Origin: Balneola sp.
GTDB taxonomy: Bacteria > Bacteroidota > Rhodothermia > Balneolales > Balneolaceae
Direction: 5' to 3'
Assembly (NCBI GenBank): GCA_017643645.1
Contig: JAEPNB010000002.1
Span: 62,001 to 126,000, forward strand
DNA: 64,000 nucleotides
This document shows, in pieces, positions 20,007-29,138 of this stretch (position 1 is the stretch's first letter; every line of letters begins with the position of its first letter). Position numbers and translations under genes: made by a program. The notes below the pieces were generated by a model, which saw nothing but the letters and a program-made list of their open reading frames with translations, did no database searches and was not told the DNA's origin.

Positions 20007-20711
20007 ATGACTTATCGCACGGATTTTGAAATTTTACTAGGACAAAAGATTGATCTTTTAAGAATTGAAAAAGGAATAAAAGAACATGGAGATGACTGGC
20101 AGGACTTTTTGGATGATATTCCGGGCTTTGTTCATCTTAATAAGAAATCCGGAATTCTTGTTCACTACATAAACGAAACAGGAATTAAAGAGACAGGTTT
20201 TACAAATGTTGAATTAAATGAGATGGGCTACAAGTATCAGGAAAATCATCTTGATCCTTACACAATGCATGTAACAATTAAAAGCTTGGTTCCTTTCATA
20301 GAAAGAGATAACGACAATGAAATTTTTACATTTTCACAGGGGCACCGGAAAAGGGATGAAAAGGATTTCGATCATATTTACACTGCCACTAAACCTTTGA
20401 GGGGTACAGATAATCTAATTTCATATTCGCTACAAATTGACAAACTAGATGAATTATCAAGAAAAGTGGGTAGAGTACTTGGGGAGTATAAGTTCATTCA
20501 TCGTTATTTTTTGCACTATCAGTCGTTAACATCAAGAGAAATTGAAATACTCACGCTAATTGCCTCCGGAGATACTAATAGAAGGATCTCAGAAAAACTG
20601 TATATCAGTAAAGCTACAGTGAAACAGCACCGCAAGCATATCAAAAAGAAGACAGAATGCCGAAATATTGTGGAGCTGATAAATTTTGCTCAGGCTTTTG
20701 ATTTGATTTAG
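20007..20711 (+). CDS. LuxR-type HTH regulator with PAS-like N-terminus, copy B
   Basis: The 234-aa protein is a full-length paralog of the preceding one. They share the FLDDIPGFVHLN/ IVDDIPGIFHTN segment, the LTSREIEILTLIASGDTNRR and TVKQHRKHIKKKTECRN helix-turn-helix, and the FAQAFDLI end. The N-terminal sensor is more diverged than the DNA-binding part, so the pair may respond to different inputs at similar sites (inference). The gene starts 4 bases after its neighbour's stop with no separate Shine-Dalgarno, which suggests coupled translation. It is followed by 415 bases without a gene. Confidence 0.82.
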   Translation: MTYRTDFEILLGQKIDLLRIEKGIKEHGDDWQDFLDDIPGFVHLNKKSGILVHYINETGIKETGFTNVELNEMGYKYQENHLDPYTMHVTIKSLVPFIERDNDNEIFTFSQGHRKRDEKDFDHIYTATKPLRGTDNLISYSLQIDKLDELSRKVGRVLGEYKFIHRYFLHYQSLTSREIEILTLIASGDTNRRISEKLYISKATVKQHRKHIKKKTECRNIVELINFAQAFDLI

Positions 20712-21126
20712 AAGCCTACAATTTGTTGGAGGTAAATTTCAAGTAACTTTTCTAATGATATGCAGGCTCGGTTCTTATATATCAGGTTCAATCATCTTAG
20801 GAAGAGTTGGTGTATCTGACTTTTCTACTTGTCGTGATAGTAACCGTTAGACGGCTTTGTACATCTGATGGATATGAAATAACTACCCATTCACATATAA
20901 GCTTTGAAATACATCTTGCTTATACAACAAATCAAAAATTCCTGGTCGGATTGGGAGCACCAAAAAACTCTTTTCCAACAACTACATTGTAATTCTAATG
21001 GAAAATGCCCACTTGTGGGTATTTACAAAACAAAACTACTCGATTATGTTTTTCGCATACATATGTGGTGAATAAATAGCTATGTGCTATTTAATTGCTT
21101 TATAACTACAACTAATTCGGGGTGCT
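20712..21126. other. 415-base intergenic region with two hairpins
   Basis: The first half holds nothing I recognise; a 61-codon open frame at 20807-20992 has no plausible protein features. Two stem-loops lie before the next gene: 21003-21024 (aaatgccca, loop cttg, tgggtattt; 9 bp with one G-T) and 21074-21092 (aaatagc, loop tatgt, gctattt; 7 bp). Neither has a terminator T-run. They may be operator dyads or leader structures for the large gene at 21127. Confidence 0.5.
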
Positions 21127-24100
21127 ATGAAAATCATATTTATTACAATTGGAATAAGCTTTTTTACCATTTTGAATATTTCAGCTCAAGGTTCAAACTG
21201 GGAATTCAAGGATAATTTTCCTGCAAATGGGTTCATATCTCAATTTGATTCCTCCGGTGTACACAGCTTAGCCGTAGATGGAGAAGGGAAGGTTTGGTTT
21301 CAGTTGTGGGAATTAACAAGTGTAACTGAAATAAATGGCCAAAATACAGCCATATCACCCATATTTGTCTTTAATGAAGATGGTAGCGAGTCTGAAATAT
21401 CTCCTATAAATCTTGTTGTAGTAGGAACGGATACTACTTTCTTTACTGAAACAAATGCACGTGGAATGTCTACTGATAATAATGGAGATATAATAGCGTC
21501 TTATGGCAGTAAATTATTTAGAATTGATCATTCAACAGGAGAAGGTTTAGATGCATTTGAATCTCCTGAAAGTAGTTCATTAACTAAGACTTCAGTCTCA
21601 AGTGATGGAAAGATAGTTGTAGGGCACGTATTTCCTGATCTGCCAATTTATTATTTGGACGAAAACTTAAGCATAATAACAAATGTGGTTGACTCTCGAA
21701 CTGGTTTTGCGAGAACTGTAGAAATTTCTGAAGACGGAAAAGAAGTTTTCGTATTTAAGCATACAGAAAATAGAATTGAAGTTCACTCATTAGACACTCT
21801 AAATAACACATTTTCATATTCGAGAGATATCTTGTCGGGAATCTCGGCTGAATCTTCTGTAATTAATGGGGATAAGCTATGGGCAGGAGGTGGACACAAT
21901 AGTGATCCCCATGGTAGCTCTGAGTTCCAAAATTACACGTGGTATGAGTTTGATCTTAATACTGAAACAATTACAAATCAAATAAAATGGAATTTTAGTG
22001 GACCTGAAATCGATTTAAGACCAAGAGGAATTACATTTAGTTTGGATAATAAAACAATATATCTAGGTCAGTTTTTTGGAGATGGTGAAAGCATTATTCA
22101 AAAATTTCAGCAAGAAACTGTAGACGAAAATATTGTTAAAATAAGGGAGCTAAACACCTATGAGGGATTAGATTCATATAGTTCTTCAAATATTCAAAAT
22201 CATCCTTTGACTGGTGTTGAAGTAACTTACACCGGGGTTGTCATCTCAAATCCTACGAGCTCAGGTCTTGCATCTGGAATTGATTCTAATAGCGATGGAA
22301 TTATAGATGACATTGGTCGTATTCATATCTTTATAACGGATACTTCGGCAGTTACAGAAGGTAGAGAGGGAATGTCTATTCAAATTACGGAGTCTGATTG
22401 GGAACTTCTTGATACACTTAAAAGAGGTGATGTAGTTACATTTAAAGGAGAACTAACATTTTTTAATGCTACTTCTCAAATGACTGTAAATGAAGAACCC
22501 AATATTTTAGGGAGTGTTTTTGATGAATATGATAGATTTCAACCTCTGCTGGAACCATGGGAAATTTCTATAGATGAAGTCAATATCATAAACCCTGATG
22601 GAACAACAGAAATTAATTTTTCAAATTACTCTAAGTACAATGGATCTTATGTAAAATTCAGTGGGGTGTCTGTTAATGATGTGACAAATTCTGACAGACT
22701 TGTTTGGTCATTAAATAATGGGACTTCAAAGGTATTTATTTATGATCATTCGCTAAGAATAAGAAATGACAGAACACAATATCTGGAGGGTTGGAATTAC
22801 AGACGAGATTCAGAAATCGATTTTGCGGCTCCAGAAATTGGCTCCATTGCAAATATTAGTGGGTTTTTAGCTATAACCAATTATGAAGTTCCTGAAGTTA
22901 ACCTTGCCCCGGATAAAGATGTATTCACTTTAAGCCCTTTTGAAGACGGTGTTTTATGGATCGGTGATAGTCGATTTGAAGATGGAGATGATATAGGAGA
23001 TGGAAAAACTCTTAGTTGGCCAAACGATATAGAAATAGTTGAAGGCCCGGTAGATCCAAATTCATATGATTTGGAGATTGATTTTAAAGTTAATATGGCT
23101 GTTCAACAAGAGATTGGAAATTTTGATCCGGAGGTTCATGAAGTTCGAATTGCCGGGAATTTTAATTCCTGGTCCACTACTCAGGACGTACTAACAATTG
23201 ATTTTGACACTACCTATTCAACCAAATTGATGATTCCGAACAACATGGTAGGCGATTCGATTAGTTATAAATTTATGTTAGTTGATGAAGGTGGAGGAAT
23301 AACATGGGAATTACTAAATGACAGAATTTACCATTTGAGGGGTTTAGAGCCTGATTTGAACTTAGATGGTACACGTGGAATAGTATTGAATCATCTGTTT
23401 AATAATGAAGGTTATGGAAGTATAGATAATAAAGAACTTGAAATAAAATTTTCGGTAGATATGTCTGTTCAGGTTGATAAAGGTAAATTCAATCCCGATT
23501 CAATGACAGCACAATTGGCAGGAAGTTTTACCGGATGGAGCTCACCGGTAGATATGCAAAATATCGGTGATCATAAATACGACATAACTCAAAGTTTTAT
23601 AGATCCAATCCCCGGTGATACCATATTCTATAAATTCGTTTATACAAAAGCTGATTCTATTGTTTATGAAGATCCCAATCCCGACATCTCACCGGTTGCA
23701 ACAGAATTTAACAATAGATTCTATGTGTTTACAGGTACTGAAGTGGATACTGATGGAGATGACATTAAAGATGTAGTGTTGGACCGGGTGCTTTTTAGTG
23801 ATGATGATGGTAGTGTACCTAAAGATTCAGTGATAAGCCTTTCAATAGAAACTGTTAATGCGTTTATAACAGATACCATTGAAATTCCGATTCAGATTAC
23901 CGGATTAGGAGACTTATCAATGAGTTCTTTTGAACTGGCAATTAATTTTGATCCTGCTTTAATAGATTTAGAATTATCTGATAATCCTGAGTCGTTAACA
24001 TCTGATTTTTTGGTTGAATCAAATAAAACAATTCCGGGAAAGATAGTTGTATCAGGAGCATCTACTTCAAGTATAAGTTCAGATGGTGATTTGCTTTTCC

Positions 24101-25068
24101 TTAATGTCTATCCTCAAGCTTCAGGAACAGGATCTATTGAAATTGATAGACTAACACTTAATGAGGATGTAGAACTGGTAAATCCGGCACAAAGTTTAGT
24201 CACTATAATTGAACGAGTGTGTGGTGATGTAACCGATGACAGGACAGTTAGTACCTTGGATGCTACTTTTGTTCTGAGACATACTGTATTTCTCTCTCCG
24301 CAATATCCTTTAACCGGCTTAGACTCTGTAGCAGCAGATGTTACCGGAAATGGGGATATCAGTGCTTTTGATGCTTCCAGAATTCTTCAGTTTGAGGTTG
24401 GGTTTATAGATGACTTGGGCTGTAAAACAGTTGCATCAAAAAAAGAGCCACTTTTTACAAAGGCTCTATGGCATAAAGTTGAGAAAGAAGACGAAGTATT
24501 TGTTACAATAGATGTTTCAAACAATGACTTTGATATTTATTCAGCTCAATTAGATATGAAAATTGAGGAAGGTTTGTCATTCAGTCGCATAAATAATAAA
24601 CCCAAAAACTGGCAAACTCTTGTCAATTCAAAAGAAGGGTCAACTCTGGTATCTATGTTTGGAGTGCAACCACTTGAATCTAAATCACTGGAACTCGTGT
24701 TAACCAAAGATCAGCGCTCATTGAAAGCAAGCGTTAATGCAAACGTTACCCTAAACGAGAGTGAGTTGTATAAGCTAAATGAATTGATAGTAAATACATT
24801 ACCGGATGAATTTAGTTTAAAACAAAATTATCCAAACCCATTCAATCCAAGTACAAATATTGAATACTCCTTACCAGAGCAGGCAAATGTAACACTCACT
24901 ATCTACAATATGCTTGGGCAAAAAGTAGCAACCTTAGTTAATGAAACATTAGCAGCAGGTACGTACAGCCAAACTTGGGATGCGAGTTCAGTTTCAAGTG
25001 GTGTTTATTTCTACCGCTTAAAAGCCGGAAATAAAATATTTACTAAACGAATGCTACTCGTTAAATAA
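21127..25068 (+). CDS. T9SS cargo with cohesin-dockerin-cohesin architecture
   Basis: The 1313-aa protein starts behind GGGGTG and has a signal peptide ending in ISA before Gln. Residues about 25-330 look like a repeat/propeller region. Residues about 335-460 are OB-fold-like (YTGVVISNP, GDVVTFKGEL). Two E-set/CBM48-like modules follow at about 647-745 and 770-890 (VRIAGNFNSW, AQLAGSFTGW). A cohesin-like domain spans about 899-1028. A two-loop dockerin type I lies at about 1028-1098 (GDVTDDRTVSTLD and ADVTGNGDISAFD), then a second cohesin-like domain (about 1105-1215) and a T9SS type A sorting domain. Carrying both cohesin-like and dockerin modules suggests self-assembly or docking to neighbour cargo. 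The E-set modules could bind glycans. No catalytic domain is evident. The next gene starts 8 bases after its stop. Confidence 0.85.
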   Translation: MKIIFITIGISFFTILNISAQGSNWEFKDNFPANGFISQFDSSGVHSLAVDGEGKVWFQLWELTSVTEINGQNTAISPIFVFNEDGSESEISPINLVVVGTDTTFFTETNARGMSTDNNGDIIASYGSKLFRIDHSTGEGLDAFESPESSSLTKTSVSSDGKIVVGHVFPDLPIYYLDENLSIITNVVDSRTGFARTVEISEDGKEVFVFKHTENRIEVHSLDTLNNTFSYSRDILSGISAESSVINGDKLWAGGGHNSDPHGSSEFQNYTWYEFDLNTETITNQIKWNFSGPEIDLRPRGITFSLDNKTIYLGQFFGDGESIIQKFQQETVDENIVKIRELNTYEGLDSYSSSNIQNHPLTGVEVTYTGVVISNPTSSGLASGIDSNSDGIIDDIGRIHIFITDTSAVTEGREGMSIQITESDWELLDTLKRGDVVTFKGELTFFNATSQMTVNEEPNILGSVFDEYDRFQPLLEPWEISIDEVNIINPDGTTEINFSNYSKYNGSYVKFSGVSVNDVTNSDRLVWSLNNGTSKVFIYDHSLRIRNDRTQYLEGWNYRRDSEIDFAAPEIGSIANISGFLAITNYEVPEVNLAPDKDVFTLSPFEDGVLWIGDSRFEDGDDIGDGKTLSWPNDIEIVEGPVDPNSYDLEIDFKVNMAVQQEIGNFDPEVHEVRIAGNFNSWSTTQDVLTIDFDTTYSTKLMIPNNMVGDSISYKFMLVDEGGGITWELLNDRIYHLRGLEPDLNLDGTRGIVLNHLFNNEGYGSIDNKELEIKFSVDMSVQVDKGKFNPDSMTAQLAGSFTGWSSPVDMQNIGDHKYDITQSFIDPIPGDTIFYKFVYTKADSIVYEDPNPDISPVATEFNNRFYVFTGTEVDTDGDDIKDVVLDRVLFSDDDGSVPKDSVISLSIETVNAFITDTIEIPIQITGLGDLSMSSFELAINFDPALIDLELSDNPESLTSDFLVESNKTIPGKIVVSGASTSSISSDGDLLFLNVYPQASGTGSIEIDRLTLNEDVELVNPAQSLVTIIERVCGDVTDDRTVSTLDATFVLRHTVFLSPQYPLTGLDSVAADVTGNGDISAFDASRILQFEVGFIDDLGCKTVASKKEPLFTKALWHKVEKEDEVFVTIDVSNNDFDIYSAQLDMKIEEGLSFSRINNKPKNWQTLVNSKEGSTLVSMFGVQPLESKSLELVLTKDQRSLKASVNANVTLNESELYKLNELIVNTLPDEFSLKQNYPNPFNPSTNIEYSLPEQANVTLTIYNMLGQKVATLVNETLAAGTYSQTWDASSVSSGVYFYRLKAGNKIFTKRMLLVK

Positions 25069-25076
25069 GGGTAGAC

Positions 25077-26495
25077 ATGAATTCTATTAAATTTGTTCTT
25101 GGAATTATAATTGTAAGCCTGATCCCGGATTTAAGTTTCGGGCAGGTTTCAATTTCATACTCAGATACAACAATTGAGGCTAATCAAATACATGAAATTC
25201 CTATTCAATTAAATGCACAAAACGAAGATTCAGTATTTGGCTTAAGAATAGAATTTGAGTTTGATTCAGAGCACTTAGAATTTATTGGAATGGAGTCCGA
25301 AGATACTATTTCAGACTCTGTATTGACTGCTATAAATAATAAGAACAAGACCATTATATTTTCTCTGTCATCGGTACACCCAATTAGCAAAAGTGGCACA
25401 CTTTTTAAACTGTCAATTCGGCCAAAGCTTGAATCGGTTTCCAGGCTGAATAATTCAAAGCTAAGGGTAAATGAAGAAGATGAAATAGAAAGTTCATTTT
25501 CTTCAGAAATTAATTCTGTTACAAGCCCTGTAACACTATCAGTTTCGGGAGATACTTCAGAAGTTAGAACCAATATGACATTAGATATCGGTTTATCAGG
25601 GCTACTGGGTAGAGACCTTAATAGCTTTAGTTTTATATTAGATTATAGAAAGAATTCATTTGATTTAATTTCATTTGAGGCCAACGAAACACTTATAAGT
25701 GCAGGTTATGTTATCAATTCGTCTATAATAGCAGATTCATTAATTGAAATTTCCGGCACAAGCGAAACCCCTGTTTCAGATGATGTATCAATAGGAAGTG
25801 TTTTGCTTTATTCGAATGAAGAAGGACTTTTTGAGTTCGATGTTATTGAATCTTCAATTAATAACGGTTCCATCGATATTGAAATAGAATTTGAAGGGAT
25901 TTTGATCACAGAAGATAAAACTGCTCCGGAAATCCCACAAAACTTTGAAGCCACATTTAGTGAGTCAACAGACTCAGCTTTAGTAGAATTAACCTGGAGT
26001 GCTGTTACAGATGCAGATCTTGATAAGTTTATTATTTCCCGTGATGATGGTACATCTGTTACTGAAATAGAAGTCGACAGTACTAATTATACAGATACAC
26101 TAAAAAAATCAGGAAATTTTACTTACTTCGTACAATCAATTGATTTTTCAGGCAATTTGAGTGAACCCTCTGAGGTAGCTCAAATAACAATTATTAGAGT
26201 TTCAAATGAGATTGAATCCGGATCTGTTCCACAAGAGTTTTTACTCTTTCAAAACTATCCAAATCCATTTAATCCAAGTACAAGAATCAGATTTGGTATT
26301 CCCGAGGCATCTATAGTAAAGATTGAAGTTTACAATTTGCTTGGACAAAAGGTGAAAACGCTTGTCAATTCTCAAAAACCAGCGGGTATTCATATAGTAA
26401 CTTTTGATGCAGCTGATTTATCATCAGGAATGTACATTTATAGAATTCAGGCAGGAGATTTTGTGCAAATTAAACGAATGACGTTGATCAAATAA
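25077..26495 (+). CDS. T9SS cargo with two cohesin-like domains and one FN3
   Basis: The 472-aa protein has AAGGG before ATG 25077 and a signal peptide ending in LSFG before Gln. Two cohesin-like domains occupy about 23-145 and 152-280. An FN3-like domain (about 280-375; VELTWSAVTDADLDKFIISR) and a T9SS type A sorting domain (about 388-472) follow. It is the smallest complete cargo of the cluster and is probably co-transcribed with the dockerin protein 8 bases upstream, so cohesin and dockerin partners would be made together (inference). The last 72 bases of its coding sequence are nearly identical to those of the gene at 856. A hairpin and a copy of the repeated terminator block follow. Confidence 0.83.
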   Translation: MNSIKFVLGIIIVSLIPDLSFGQVSISYSDTTIEANQIHEIPIQLNAQNEDSVFGLRIEFEFDSEHLEFIGMESEDTISDSVLTAINNKNKTIIFSLSSVHPISKSGTLFKLSIRPKLESVSRLNNSKLRVNEEDEIESSFSSEINSVTSPVTLSVSGDTSEVRTNMTLDIGLSGLLGRDLNSFSFILDYRKNSFDLISFEANETLISAGYVINSSIIADSLIEISGTSETPVSDDVSIGSVLLYSNEEGLFEFDVIESSINNGSIDIEIEFEGILITEDKTAPEIPQNFEATFSESTDSALVELTWSAVTDADLDKFIISRDDGTSVTEIEVDSTNYTDTLKKSGNFTYFVQSIDFSGNLSEPSEVAQITIIRVSNEIESGSVPQEFLLFQNYPNPFNPSTRIRFGIPEASIVKIEVYNLLGQKVKTLVNSQKPAGIHIVTFDAADLSSGMYIYRIQAGDFVQIKRMTLIK

Positions 26496-26504
26496 TATCC
26501 AGAA

Positions 26505-26524
26505 CCACCTTAATATGTGGTTTT
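26505..26524. other. Short hairpin after stop codon
   Basis: The arms aaccac and gtggtt enclose an 8-base AT-rich loop. It lies 9 bases after the stop of the cohesin-like gene, as the accac/gtggt hairpin lies just after the stop at 12691. It has no T-run. Confidence 0.4.
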
Positions 26525-26558
26525 AAGCCTTCTGATTTGTATTAGGTTAGAATGTCCT

Positions 26559-26619
26559 TACTAACATGAACACGTCAAGTTCATCGAGAAACCCTGTTTT
26601 GAAAGACAGGGTTTTTTTA
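26559..26619 (+). terminator. Terminator within a repeated 3' block, copy 3
   Basis: The block ttactaac-atgaacacgtcaagttcatcgaga matches copy 2 closely. It leads into aaaccctg (26589-26596) pairing with cagggttt (26607-26614), followed by T-rich sequence. It ends the T9SS cargo cluster. Confidence 0.82.
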
Positions 26620-26687
26620 TTTCACAACCACTCTATTTTTCACGATATTCAATCCAATTAAAAGACTTAATCAAGACGCAGCTTTTC

Positions 26688-28058
26688 GTGAAAGAATTTA
26701 TTCGTATAGCATCAGGACAAGGTTTTTGGGGAGATCTCCCAATTGCTCCGGTAAATCAGGCTAAAAAAGGCCCGATAGATTATTTAGTAATGGATTATCT
26801 GGCAGAAGTGACCATGTCCATTATGCAAAAACAAAGAATGAGGAACCCGGACTGGGGCTACGCAAGGGATTTTGTTGGAGTAGTTGAACAAGTTCTCCCT
26901 GAGATAGAAAAAGACGGAATAAAAGTGATCAGTAATGCCGGAGGAGTAAACCCTCAGGCATGTAAAGATGAAATTCTGAAAATTGCCAAAGAGAAAGGCT
27001 ATAAAAATCTAAAAGTGGCTGTTGTTGACGGAGATGATATTCTTCCGAACATTGACGAATTGATTGCCGATGGACATGCGTTGAAAAACATGGAAACCGG
27101 TGAGCCGATCACAACGGTTAAAGATCAGTTGCTAAGTGCTAATATCTATTTCGGATGTCAGCCAATTGTGGAAGCATTGAAGTTAGGTGCCGATGTAATA
27201 ATAACAGGACGTGTTACTGATACCGGACTAACTTTAGCTCCAATGATCCATGAGTTTGGCTGGGAGTACGATGATTTTGATAAAATGTCGGTTGGAACTA
27301 TTGCCGGGCATATTTTAGAATGTGGTGCTCAGGCATCCGGTGGTAATTTTACGGATTGGGAAAAAGTTGAAGATTTTACGGATATAGGATTTCCAATCGT
27401 AGAGGCTTATCCAAGCGGTGAATTTTTTGTTACTAAACATGAAGGGACAGGTGGACTGGTTAGTTCACAAACAGTAAAAGAGCAATTGCTTTATGAAATC
27501 GGTGATCCTAAAGATTATATAACTCCGGATGTAGTAGCTGATTTTACTTCCATCCATGTAGAAGATGTTGGTAAGAACAGAGTTAAGGTGTATGGCATTA
27601 AAGGAGAGCCATTTACAGATTCCTATAAAGTTTCCGCGAGCTACAACGATGGGTATAAACTCTCAGCAACCTTGGTATACTCATGGCCGGATGCACTCAA
27701 AAAAGCTCAGAAAGGAGCTGAAATACTGGAAGGAAGAGCAAAGGCTCTTGACTTGAATTTAACTGAGTTCAATAAAGAATATATTGGATACAACGGTGTG
27801 GATGAACGTCCCACCAATGATGACCCCAAGAATGATGACATAGACGAAATTCAAATGAGAATTTCAGTTACAGGACCAAAAAAAGAAGATTTGAACCGCT
27901 TTGGAATGGAAATAGCACCGTTAATATTAACCGGACCAAGCGGTGTTACCGGTTTTGCAGGAGGAAGACCAAAGGCAAGCGACGTAGTGGCTTACTGGCC
28001 GGCGTTGTTGGCAAAGGAAGCGGTTCAACCTAGGGTAACTATTTACGAAATTAACTAA
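26688..28058 (+). CDS. AtuA family (DUF1446) protein
   Basis: The 456-aa product starts at GTG 26688 with the family's N-terminal signature (IASGQGFWGD). Other family segments are VISNAGGVNPQACKDEI, VVDGDD, ADVIITGRVTDTGLTLAP and ILECGAQASGGNF. AtuA is required for acyclic terpene (citronellol/geraniol) use in Pseudomonas, and homologs often occur with acyl-CoA carboxylases. The exact reaction of the family is not settled. In this window an acyl-CoA carboxylase beta subunit lies at 56693, but not adjacent. The gene opens a + strand run with an FAD oxidoreductase 21 bases downstream. No Shine-Dalgarno is obvious before the GTG. Confidence 0.85.
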   Translation: MKEFIRIASGQGFWGDLPIAPVNQAKKGPIDYLVMDYLAEVTMSIMQKQRMRNPDWGYARDFVGVVEQVLPEIEKDGIKVISNAGGVNPQACKDEILKIAKEKGYKNLKVAVVDGDDILPNIDELIADGHALKNMETGEPITTVKDQLLSANIYFGCQPIVEALKLGADVIITGRVTDTGLTLAPMIHEFGWEYDDFDKMSVGTIAGHILECGAQASGGNFTDWEKVEDFTDIGFPIVEAYPSGEFFVTKHEGTGGLVSSQTVKEQLLYEIGDPKDYITPDVVADFTSIHVEDVGKNRVKVYGIKGEPFTDSYKVSASYNDGYKLSATLVYSWPDALKKAQKGAEILEGRAKALDLNLTEFNKEYIGYNGVDERPTNDDPKNDDIDEIQMRISVTGPKKEDLNRFGMEIAPLILTGPSGVTGFAGGRPKASDVVAYWPALLAKEAVQPRVTIYEIN

Positions 28059-28079
28059 CTAAATCAATCAGAACAGATA

Positions 28080-29111
28080 ATGAAGATTGCAGTAATTGGA
28101 GCAGGGGTAGCAGGATTAACAGCCGGAAGAATATTAGCCGGGTCAGGACATGAAGTTGTGGTTTTTGAAAAGAGCCGCGGCTACGGTGGCAGGTTAGCTA
28201 CCCGATATGCAGGAGCAGATAATTCCACTAAAGTTGATCATGGTTTACCATACATGGAAGTTTCTTCTCCTGATATTGAACCGTTAATTGATGAAATGGT
28301 TGAAGCCGGAATATTAACTCCATGGCAAGGACCTTTCGTGCATATGAATGAGAAAGGTGAACTCTCTGATGTAAAACCATCCAAGAAAAGATACATTGCT
28401 CCCAAGGGAATGAATCAGGTTGGTAAAAAACTAGCCAGAATGGTGGATGTTAGAACTGAAACCAAAGTCAGTGGTGTAACGCATATTGGTGAGGACAGAA
28501 CCAAGAAACGCTCCTGGATGCTAAACTTCCCGACCGGTTTAACAGAGAATTTTGATGCTGTTATTATTGCTACACCGTCAAAACAAGCATATGCAATACT
28601 GAATACTACGATCGATGAAGTTCAAACTCTTAAACTTCTCCGGGAAGTGGATGATGTAGAATATGCTCCTTCATTTTCACTTATGGTTGGCTACGGGGCA
28701 ACAGATAACCCTGATTGGGCAATGATGACATGTGATAATGACGTTATCGAATCCATAACGAATGAAACTTCAAAAAGATCAGAAGATTCAGAATGTGCAT
28801 TTGTAGTGCATACCACCTCAGAATTTGCAAAAAAATTCAAGGATTCTGAACATGATGAAGTGCAGGAAATTATTCTGGATGAACTTGCGGAGATCTTAGG
28901 TGGTTGGAGTGCTCTTCCTGATTGGAAACAATTGCATTTCTGGAGATACACAAAAGCTGTTAATCCATTACCATCTCCGTTTATGGAAGTAGTAGGGAAC
29001 GATGCACCTATAGCTTTGGTAGGAAGTTATATGAATGGGGATTCTGTAGAATCTGCATATTTATCCGGCCTTGCGATTGGAAAATTCTGGTCAGATAAAT
29101 TCTCTGACTAA
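28080..29111 (+). CDS. Renalase-like FAD-dependent oxidoreductase
   Basis: The 343-aa protein begins with a Rossmann FAD-binding motif (VIGAGVAGLTAGRIL, then VFEKSRGYGGRLATR). The GGRLATR signature and overall length match the renalase-like/COG3380 amine oxidoreductase family. The C-terminal FAD region reads ALVGSYMNGDSVESAYLSGL. Substrate is unknown; renalase-type enzymes oxidise unusual nicotinamide or amine substrates. It is cytoplasmic, without a signal peptide, and likely co-transcribed with the AtuA-like gene upstream. Its TAA stop is in frame with the next gene. Confidence 0.8.
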   Translation: MKIAVIGAGVAGLTAGRILAGSGHEVVVFEKSRGYGGRLATRYAGADNSTKVDHGLPYMEVSSPDIEPLIDEMVEAGILTPWQGPFVHMNEKGELSDVKPSKKRYIAPKGMNQVGKKLARMVDVRTETKVSGVTHIGEDRTKKRSWMLNFPTGLTENFDAVIIATPSKQAYAILNTTIDEVQTLKLLREVDDVEYAPSFSLMVGYGATDNPDWAMMTCDNDVIESITNETSKRSEDSECAFVVHTTSEFAKKFKDSEHDEVQEIILDELAEILGGWSALPDWKQLHFWRYTKAVNPLPSPFMEVVGNDAPIALVGSYMNGDSVESAYLSGLAIGKFWSDKFSD

Positions 29112-29138
29112 ATATATAAACTTTTAAAACCCGACCTT

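Noticed and set aside
20807-20992. 61-codon open frame on the + strand in the gap after the tandem LuxR-type genes
   Set aside because: No Shine-Dalgarno, no recognisable domain and composition unlike a real protein. The gap is better explained by hairpins and a leader.
2-26495. A classical cellulosome
   Set aside because: Cohesin-like and dockerin modules are present, but there is no glycoside hydrolase or anchoring S-layer domain, and the cargo uses T9SS sorting domains.
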